Below, piece by piece: positions 1 through 5,692 of a stretch of DNA of 5,692 nucleotides. The notes below the pieces were generated by a model. The model saw only the letters and a program-made list of their open reading frames with translations. It made no database searches and was not told the DNA's origin. This DNA is from Anaerolineae bacterium (GTDB lineage Bacteria; Chloroflexota; Anaerolineae; Aggregatilineales; Phototrophicaceae): contig JADLHH010000451.1 in NCBI GenBank assembly GCA_020848855.1, positions 1 to 5,692 of the forward strand. Reading direction: 5' to 3'. Position 1 is the stretch's first letter. Each line of letters starts with the position of its first letter. A program made the position numbers and the translations under genes.

Positions 1-525
1 ATGCTGTGCGCGGGCGACACGTTCCGCGCCGCCGCCATCGAACAGCTTCAGCAGTGGGGCGAGCGCGTCAACGTCCCGGTGATCGCCAACAAGCCGGGCA
101 GCGACCCGGCGGCGGTGGTCTACGACGCGACGGTCGCCGCGACCGCGCGCGGCAGCGACGTACTGCTGGTGGACACGGCGGGGCGGCTGCACACCAACTA
201 CAACCTGATGGAAGAACTCGCCAAAATCCGGTCGGTATCGGAGCGCGTGGTGCCGGACGCGCCGCACGAAGTCCTGCTGGTGCTGGACGGCACGACCGGG
301 CAGAACGCCCTGCAGCAGGCGATCAAGTTCCGCGAGATGGTCAACGTCACCGGCGTGATCGTGACCAAGCTCGACAGCACCGCCAAAGGCGGCATGATCT
401 TCGCCATCAACCACGACCTGCAACTGCCGATCCACTACATCGGGCTGGGCGAGAAGATCGCCGACCTCGTGTTGTTCCAGCCGGATTATTTTGTCGAGAG
501 CCTGTTTGACGAAGACGGTCAATAA
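1..525 (+). CDS. ftsY: Signal recognition particle receptor FtsY, 3' part (5' truncated by window edge)
   Basis: FtsY is the GTPase that docks SRP-ribosome complexes at the inner membrane and passes nascent membrane proteins to SecYEG. The 174 visible residues are most of the G domain: GDTFRAAA (residues 5-12), DTAGRL (58-63), LDGTTGQNA (95-103), TKLD (122-125, guanine recognition), GGMIFAI (130-136) and GLGEKIADL (148-156). The protein ends soon after this, without the methionine-rich M domain of Ffh, so it is the receptor and not SRP54. The first ATG of the window is not a start codon: it matches the internal Met just before GDTFRAAA in the family. The P-loop and the helical N domain therefore lie upstream of the window. 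The stop TAA (523-525) is 6 nt before prfB and in the same frame, which suggests a shared transcript and possibly translational coupling. Confidence 0.95.
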   Translation: MLCAGDTFRAAAIEQLQQWGERVNVPVIANKPGSDPAAVVYDATVAATARGSDVLLVDTAGRLHTNYNLMEELAKIRSVSERVVPDAPHEVLLVLDGTTGQNALQQAIKFREMVNVTGVIVTKLDSTAKGGMIFAINHDLQLPIHYIGLGEKIADLVLFQPDYFVESLFDEDGQ

Positions 526-531
526 CGTCCA

Positions 532-1650
532 ATGGAAAACCTGATCAGCCAGTTACAGGCGATGCTAGACGAAATCGAAACCCTGATGGCGCGGCTCGAC
601 ATCACGGGCAAGGCGGAGCGCGCCGAAGCGCTGCAGCAGCAGGCGAATGATGCCGATTTCTGGTCGAACCCGGAAGCGGCGCAGAAAATCATGCAGGAGA
701 TCGCGCGGCTCAATGCCGAGGTCGAGCGCTGGCAGAGCGTCCGCAGTCGCATCCACGACGCGCTGGAGCTGGCGCAGCTTGGCGACGCCGACCTGCTGGA
801 TGAACTGACGAGCGAAACCGAGGCGCTGCGCCCGATTGTCGAGCGTATGTCGCTGGAAGCTCTGCTCTCCGGTCCGTTCGATGACCGCGACGCAATCCTC
901 GCCATCCACGCGGGCGCGGGCGGCACCGAATCGCAGGACTGGGCGGCGATGCTGGAGCGCATGTATATGCGCTGGGCGCAGCAGAACGGCTACAAAGTCG
1001 AGGTGCTCGACCGCAGCGAGGGCGAAGAAGCCGGCATCAAGAGCATGATGATGAGCATTCAGGGGCGGCACGCCTACGGCTATCTGCAAAGCGAAGCAGG
1101 CGTACACCGGCTGGTGCGCATCAGCCCGTTCGATGCGGCGGCGCGGCGGCACACCTCGTTCGCCAAAGCCGAGGTGTGGCCCGACATTCAGGACGAAATC
1201 AACATCGACATCGATCCGAAAGACCTGCGCATTGACACCTACCGGTCAAGCGGCGCGGGTGGTCAGAACGTCCAGAAGAACGACACGGCGGTGCGTCTGA
1301 CGCACATCCCGACCGGGATCGTCGTGCAGGTGCAGGATCAGCGCAGCCAGGTGCAGAACCGCGAGCGGGCGATGCAGGTGCTCAAGGCGCGGCTGTTCGA
1401 AATCGAGCGGCGCAAGCGCGAAGCCGAGCTTTCGGCGCTGAAAGGCGAAAACGTCGACGCCGGATGGGGACACCAGATTCGCTCATACGTGTTACAGCCA
1501 TACCAATTAGTCAAAGACCTGCGCACGGGCGTGGAAATCGGCAACCCGACGGCTGTACTCGACGGGCGGCTGAACGACTTCATGGAAGCCTACCTGCGGG
1601 CGAAGATCAGCGGCAACGCGCTGCTGGCGGCGCAGGAAAACGATCTGTAG
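532..1650 (+). CDS. prfB: Peptide chain release factor 2 (RF2), complete
   Basis: RF2 reads UGA and UAA in the ribosomal A site and triggers peptidyl-tRNA hydrolysis. The 372-residue product is close to the usual length (E. coli 365). It shows a helical N-terminal domain (about 1-115), the family block HAGAGGTESQDWA (126-138), the SPF tripeptide that marks RF2 rather than RF1 (198-200) and the catalytic GGQ loop (243-245) within SGAGGQNVQ. The residue four before the first Gly of GGQ is Ser239; E. coli K-12 has an unusual Thr there. ATG 532 is the first possible start, because the ftsY stop is in the same frame upstream and the two codons between are not starts. No clear Shine-Dalgarno precedes it, so coupling to ftsY is plausible. 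There is no in-frame UGA near codon 25: the site reads CTC GAC (595-600, Leu22-Asp23), so the autoregulatory +1 frameshift of many prfB genes is absent. Confidence 0.97.
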   Translation: MENLISQLQAMLDEIETLMARLDITGKAERAEALQQQANDADFWSNPEAAQKIMQEIARLNAEVERWQSVRSRIHDALELAQLGDADLLDELTSETEALRPIVERMSLEALLSGPFDDRDAILAIHAGAGGTESQDWAAMLERMYMRWAQQNGYKVEVLDRSEGEEAGIKSMMMSIQGRHAYGYLQSEAGVHRLVRISPFDAAARRHTSFAKAEVWPDIQDEINIDIDPKDLRIDTYRSSGAGGQNVQKNDTAVRLTHIPTGIVVQVQDQRSQVQNRERAMQVLKARLFEIERRKREAELSALKGENVDAGWGHQIRSYVLQPYQLVKDLRTGVEIGNPTAVLDGRLNDFMEAYLRAKISGNALLAAQENDL

Positions 1651-1651
1651 C

Positions 1652-1759
1652 GTACTGAGTACCGAGTGCTGAGATAAACGCAGAAATCCCGCTTTTCGAG
1701 TATCCTCAATTGGTGAGATGTGGCTTTTGACTCAGTCCTCAGCACTCGGTACTCGGTAC
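1652..1759. repeat. 22-bp inverted repeat flanking a 64-bp spacer, made of 7-bp units
   Basis: The left arm (1652-1673) and right arm (1738-1759) are reverse complements over 22 positions, with one G/T pair (1656/1755) that would be a G-U wobble in RNA. Each arm consists of heptads. The left arm reads TACTGAG, TACCGAG, TGCTGAG after one G; the right arm holds their complements CTCAGCA, CTCGGTA, CTCGGTA. It starts two bases after the prfB stop. A transcript could form a 22-bp stem, but the spacer is long and no U-tract follows, so it does not look like an ordinary intrinsic terminator. The heptad structure resembles the short tandemly repeated repetitive (STRR) sequences known from cyanobacteria. 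Whether it is dispersed in this genome cannot be seen here. Confidence 0.8.
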
Positions 1760-1779
1760 TCTTGAGCTATGAGCTATCA
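1731..1779 (+). repeat. Tandem 7-bp array running into the CHAT start codon
   Basis: From 1731 the sequence runs in 7-bp steps: CTCAGTC, CTCAGCA, CTCGGTA, CTCGGTA, then CTC and TT, followed by two exact copies of GAGCTAT (1764-1770 and 1771-1777). The ATG start codon of the CHAT gene (1769-1771) spans the junction of the two GAGCTAT copies. The array occupies the place where a Shine-Dalgarno would be expected, and no purine-rich ribosome binding site is visible. The right arm of the 22-bp inverted repeat is part of this array. Confidence 0.7.
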
Positions 1780-3895
1780 GACCTTCGCCATTGATATTGC
1801 CGCTCTGCCCGACGACGGCACATCGGGGGGCAAATACCGCATCGAGGTCAGGTCGCCCGTCGGCGAAGCCAGCGTAGACGCCGCCAGCCCGTTCACGCCC
1901 GACGAACTCACGGGTTTCCTGCAAATCCTCTCGCGCGAAAAGCGCGTCCCGCGTCAGGAAGAACTGAACACCGCCCGCGAATTCGGTCAGCGGCTGTTCA
2001 ACTTCGTGTTCCGCTCCAGCAGCGAAATCAGCAGCGCGTACTTCGCCAGCCTGCGCGACGCCGGCACGAGCGACGGCTTGCGCATCCGGCTGACGGTCGA
2101 GAAAGCCGGGATGCTCAGCGCGATTCCCTGGGAATACCTGCGCGACCCGTCCAACGATTTTCTGGCGCTCTCGCGGCGCACGCCCATCGTGCGCTACCCG
2201 CAGCAGTTGAACAGCCGCCCGGCAGCGACGATCACCCTGCCGCTGCGGGTGCTGGTGATGATCGCCGCGCCGCAGGATTTCCCGGCGCTGGACGTAGAAG
2301 GCGAATGGCAGCGGCTTCAGGAAGCGACCGCCCCGCTGCGCGAGCGCGGCTTGCTGCGGCTGGATCGGCTGGAAGCAGCGACACTGATCGCACTACAGCG
2401 GCGGCTGCGCGCCGACTATTACCACGTGCTGCACTACATCGGACACAGCGACTACGACCCGACGACCCAGCAGGGATTGCTGGTCTTCGAAAATGAACGC
2501 GACCCCGCCAAAGGGCAGATTGTCAGCGGGACGGCGCTCAGCCGCGAAATCGCCGAGGAAAGCACGGTGCGGCTGGTGGTGCTGAACTCGTGCCACAGCG
2601 CCAGCCGACCACCCGCCGACGCGCTCGCCGGGATTGCCAGCAGCCTGGTGACGCGCGGGATTCCGGCGGTGGTCGCCATGCAGTTCGTGATCAGCGACGG
2701 CGCGGCAAAAGCCTTCGCCGAGGAGTTCTACCGCGCAATCGCCGACCTGATGCCGCTCGACGCCGCCATGAGCGAAGCCCGGCGCGCCGTCGCCAACCGG
2801 GTTGGCAACAGCGAATGGGCAACGCCGGTGCTGTTCATGCGCTCGGATGACGGCGTGCTGTTCCGAACCGAGCGCAGCGCCGCCGAGGCAACGCCGACCC
2901 CGGCGCTGCCGACGCCCACCGTCACGCTGAACGACGACCGCAACCGAAGGATGTCGATCCTCGCGCTGATTTTGCTGGTCGTCGCGCTGGTGGTCAGCGT
3001 CATCGGGCAGGCATTGCAGCCACCCCCACCTACCCCAACACCCACGACCACACTCGCGCCGTCTACCCTGCCCGATCTGCAAATCGGCAACCTGCGCACC
3101 TCGACGCGCAACCCGATCCCCGGACAGGTTTTCATCCTGAGCATCAGCATTACCAACGCGGGCGCAGCCGATTCCGGCGCGTTCGACTGGGCATGGGACG
3201 CCAGCACGACGCCGCCCGTTCTAACAAATTCTCTGAGCGGGCACGTCGACAACATCCCGCCGGGGGCGTCGAAGAACATCAGTTTTCCGTTCAGCTATGG
3301 CTGGTGGGGAACGTACAACTCACAGCGACGGGTCGACGCCCAGACGGACATCGCCGAGAGCGACGAGAGCAACAACTTCAAGTTCTTTCAGGTGAGCATG
3401 GCGAACGTGCCGTTCGAGGTCGATTTCTCGCTGCTGCCGACCAACCAGCTTGCCGAGCCGCCGCTGACGCTCGACCCGGCGCTGTTCGACCTGTGGAACC
3501 TGCATCTCGCAGTGGACGCGACGACCAATGCCGCCTGCGCCGATACGCCGCTGGTGCTGCTGGAAGACGGCGGCGACATCTACCTGACGGTTGGCGGCAG
3601 TGACGCGGCGTGCCGGAACCTGCCGTTGAGCATCACGATCCTGCGCGCGCCGGTGAGCGCCGCCCTGCTGGAGATCATCCCGGAAGCGAACGGCACGGCG
3701 ACGGTTCGCTATTTCAGCGACGAGGCGGGCACGCAGCCGATCTTCGAATCGCCGGTGATGAATGTGGTGGCTGGCGCGCCGGTATCGCTCGCGCCGAATG
3801 ACGGCGACGAGCGGCAGATCAAGCGGATCGACGTGAGCGTGCAGGGTCAGGTCGTGAAGCTTACACGATTGCTACTTTCGCCGCCCAACCCTTGA
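1769..3895 (+). CDS. Membrane-anchored CHAT-domain (caspase-like) protease with extracytoplasmic CARDB domain
   Basis: Seen in the 708-residue product, in order: an N-terminal region leading to IPWEYLRDPSNDFLALS (119-135), typical of CHAT proteins; the CHAT core with catalytic-type His226 in HYIGHSDYD (222-230) and Cys275 in VLNSCHSA (271-278), so the dyad is intact; a Pro/Thr linker (374-386); one membrane helix (about 396-414) preceded by NDDRNRR; a second Pro/Thr linker (418-434); a CARDB-like beta-sandwich (about 435-541) starting PDLQIGNL and ending in ESDESNNFKFFQV; and an unassigned beta-rich C-terminal domain (about 548-708) with two cysteines (590, 615). The positive-inside rule places CHAT in the cytoplasm and CARDB outside. 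CHAT proteases are separase/caspase relatives that cleave protein partners. By inference this one transmits an external signal to proteolysis; substrate and trigger are unknown. ATG 1769 is the first start after an in-frame TGA (1763-1765). Base composition resembles the neighbours, so no recent transfer is evident. Confidence 0.88.
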   Translation: MSYQTFAIDIAALPDDGTSGGKYRIEVRSPVGEASVDAASPFTPDELTGFLQILSREKRVPRQEELNTAREFGQRLFNFVFRSSSEISSAYFASLRDAGTSDGLRIRLTVEKAGMLSAIPWEYLRDPSNDFLALSRRTPIVRYPQQLNSRPAATITLPLRVLVMIAAPQDFPALDVEGEWQRLQEATAPLRERGLLRLDRLEAATLIALQRRLRADYYHVLHYIGHSDYDPTTQQGLLVFENERDPAKGQIVSGTALSREIAEESTVRLVVLNSCHSASRPPADALAGIASSLVTRGIPAVVAMQFVISDGAAKAFAEEFYRAIADLMPLDAAMSEARRAVANRVGNSEWATPVLFMRSDDGVLFRTERSAAEATPTPALPTPTVTLNDDRNRRMSILALILLVVALVVSVIGQALQPPPPTPTPTTTLAPSTLPDLQIGNLRTSTRNPIPGQVFILSISITNAGAADSGAFDWAWDASTTPPVLTNSLSGHVDNIPPGASKNISFPFSYGWWGTYNSQRRVDAQTDIAESDESNNFKFFQVSMANVPFEVDFSLLPTNQLAEPPLTLDPALFDLWNLHLAVDATTNAACADTPLVLLEDGGDIYLTVGGSDAACRNLPLSITILRAPVSAALLEIIPEANGTATVRYFSDEAGTQPIFESPVMNVVAGAPVSLAPNDGDERQIKRIDVSVQGQVVKLTRLLLSPPNP

Positions 3896-3920
3896 CAAAT
3901 GTCGGTCGTCAGATTAGAAT
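3892..3920 (+). promoter_or_regulatory. Sigma-70-type promoter for rpoC
   Basis: The -35 box TTGACA (3892-3897) is a perfect consensus match, followed by a 17-bp spacer and the -10 box TAGAAT (3915-3920), which matches TATAAT at five of six positions. Transcription would start near 3927. It lies at the head of a more AT-rich intergenic stretch upstream of rpoC. The CHAT stop codon TGA (3893-3895) lies inside the -35 hexamer, so gene end and promoter are fused. No extended -10 TG and no obvious UP element are seen. Confidence 0.8.
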
Positions 3921-4044
3921 ATTTGATTATGCGGCTTTGTCCGTATTTTCCACTACAATCATCATACGCTCCGTGAAACCAGAGAAGCGGGGCAGGCGAT
4001 ACTACCACAATACATGAGTGTACTGTCTTCCAGTAAACGTTGCG

Positions 4045-4074
4045 ACAGCGATGGATTGACGTTCCATTCGCTGT
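4045..4074 (+). other. Leader hairpin followed by a short T-run (possible attenuator or terminator)
   Basis: ACAGCG-ATGGA (4045-4055) pairs with TCCAT-T-CGCTGT (4063-4074), giving 11 pairs with one bulged T (4068) and a 7-nt loop. The stem runs into TTTT (4074-4077). This is the most terminator-like structure after the CHAT gene and also falls inside the predicted rpoC leader, so it could end CHAT transcripts or attenuate rpoC. The T-run is short and broken by G, so strong termination is doubtful. Confidence 0.4.
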
Positions 4075-4111
4075 TTTGTCGTCTGTGGGGTTCGTCGCAG
4101 GCGGCACCGGA

Positions 4112-4131
4112 GCGGCGAACTTCCCCGCCGC
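4112..4131 (+). other. GC-rich hairpin in the rpoC leader
   Basis: GCGGCG (4112-4117) pairs exactly with CGCCGC (4126-4131) around an 8-nt loop. All six pairs are G-C, so the stem should be stable. No T-run follows. It sits about 60 nt before the rpoC ribosome binding site and is too far away to block it directly. Confidence 0.4.
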
Positions 4132-4149
4132 GAAGATCAATCTAGTCGT

Positions 4150-4172
4150 GACAAGTTGTCGAAAATTGTCGA
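4150..4172. repeat. Palindrome GACAA-G-TTGTC and direct repeat TTGTCGA before rpoC
   Basis: GACAAGTTGTC (4150-4160) is a perfect 5-bp palindrome around one base. Its right half begins TTGTCGA (4156-4162), which recurs exactly at 4166-4172, a spacing of 10 bp or one helical turn. It lies in the rpoC leader about 30 bases before the start codon. A protein-binding site is possible, but such short motifs can arise by chance. Confidence 0.25.
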
Positions 4173-4186
4173 GTCCGTTTTAGCGC

Positions 4187-4194
4187 AGAGGAGG
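4187..4194 (+). promoter_or_regulatory. Strong Shine-Dalgarno deciding the rpoC TTG start
   Basis: AGAGGAGG (4187-4194) is a near-ideal complement to the 16S rRNA 3' end and lies 7 nt before TTG 4202. It is the best ribosome binding site in the window and settles the start, because no ATG or GTG lies between the in-frame stop TAG (4181-4183) and the conserved N-terminus. Confidence 0.88.
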
Positions 4195-4201
4195 ATACCC
4201 C

Positions 4202-5692
<1,491 letters not shown>

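Larger units (their letters stand above)
3921..4201 (+). other. Long rpoC leader / intergenic region
   Basis: About 280 bases without a convincing gene. The composition is more AT-rich than the surrounding coding DNA, especially near 3910-3960. From the predicted start near 3927 it would form an untranslated leader of about 275 nt before rpoC. It contains two hairpins (4045-4074 and 4112-4131), a TTGTCGA direct repeat (4156-4172) and the rpoC Shine-Dalgarno. A 43-codon ATG frame (4014-4145) crosses it, but it has no ribosome binding site and no recognisable product. No tRNA or known riboswitch is recognised. Confidence 0.6.

Noticed and set aside
565..1152. Long minus-strand open frame opposite prfB
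   Set aside because: High GC content at third codon positions keeps the opposite strand open; the conserved RF2 sequence on the + strand explains the region fully.
1727..1755. Possible promoter for the CHAT gene: TTGACT (1727-1732), 17 bp, TACTCG (1750-1755)
   Set aside because: The -35 is good but the -10 matches only two of six consensus positions and lies within the heptad repeat; it would leave a leader of only a few bases.
1652..1759. The 22-bp inverted repeat as an intrinsic terminator of prfB
   Set aside because: The loop is 64 nt and no U-tract follows the right arm, so it lacks the shape of an intrinsic terminator.
1769..3895. CHAT gene as part of a bacterial gasdermin or Craspase-type defence locus
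   Set aside because: No gasdermin, TPR-CHAT/gRAMP or CRISPR element is in the window; neighbours are housekeeping genes, so a defence role is not supported by context.
4056..4084. Second rpoC promoter from TTGACG at 4056-4061
   Set aside because: At 17 bp spacing the -10 would be TCGTCT, a poor match, and TTGACG forms the loop of a hairpin.
3847..4140. Minus-strand frame of 97 codons overlapping the CHAT 3' end and the rpoC leader
   Set aside because: It runs across a consensus promoter on the other strand, has no recognisable domain and no supporting ribosome binding site was found; it looks like a chance open frame.
4014..4145. 43-codon plus-strand ORF in the rpoC leader, a possible leader peptide
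   Set aside because: No Shine-Dalgarno before ATG 4014, no amino-acid run typical of attenuation peptides and no known family.

Overview
The window is a 5.7-kb piece of a GC-rich bacterial chromosome with every recognisable gene on the + strand. Three are housekeeping genes: the 3' part of ftsY (SRP receptor), a complete prfB (peptide chain release factor 2) and the 5' third of rpoC (RNA polymerase beta'). Between prfB and rpoC lies a 708-residue membrane-anchored CHAT (caspase-like) protease with an extracytoplasmic CARDB domain. The CHAT-TM-CARDB architecture, the Pro/Thr linkers around the membrane helix, the large coiled-coil insertion in RpoC and the 7-bp intergenic repeats suggest Chloroflexota (Anaerolineae-like). 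That assignment is an inference from protein style, not proof.

Layout. 1-525: ftsY, cut at its 5' end so that the N domain and P-loop are missing. 532-1650: prfB, 6 nt after the ftsY stop and very probably in the same operon. 1651-1768: an intergenic stretch holding a 22-bp inverted repeat built from 7-bp units; the 7-bp periodicity continues into the start codon of the next gene. 1769-3895: the CHAT protease gene. 3892-3920: a near-consensus sigma-70-type promoter (TTGACA, 17 bp, TAGAAT) whose -35 box contains the CHAT stop codon. 3921-4201: a long rpoC leader with at least two hairpins and a strong Shine-Dalgarno. 4202-5692: rpoC from a TTG start, running off the window after 497 codons.

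How the genes relate. ftsY and prfB serve membrane targeting and translation termination. rpoC appears to have its own promoter and leader, and rpoB is not beside it, which departs from the usual rpoB-rpoC order. The CHAT gene is the only non-housekeeping gene. It encodes a candidate signalling protease with the catalytic domain predicted inside the cell and a beta-rich sensor or adhesion region outside. No partner such as a gasdermin, TPR protein or CRISPR component lies in the window, so its substrate and trigger cannot be read from this context. The most novel items are this protease, the heptad inverted repeat next to it, and the arrangement and insertion of rpoC.
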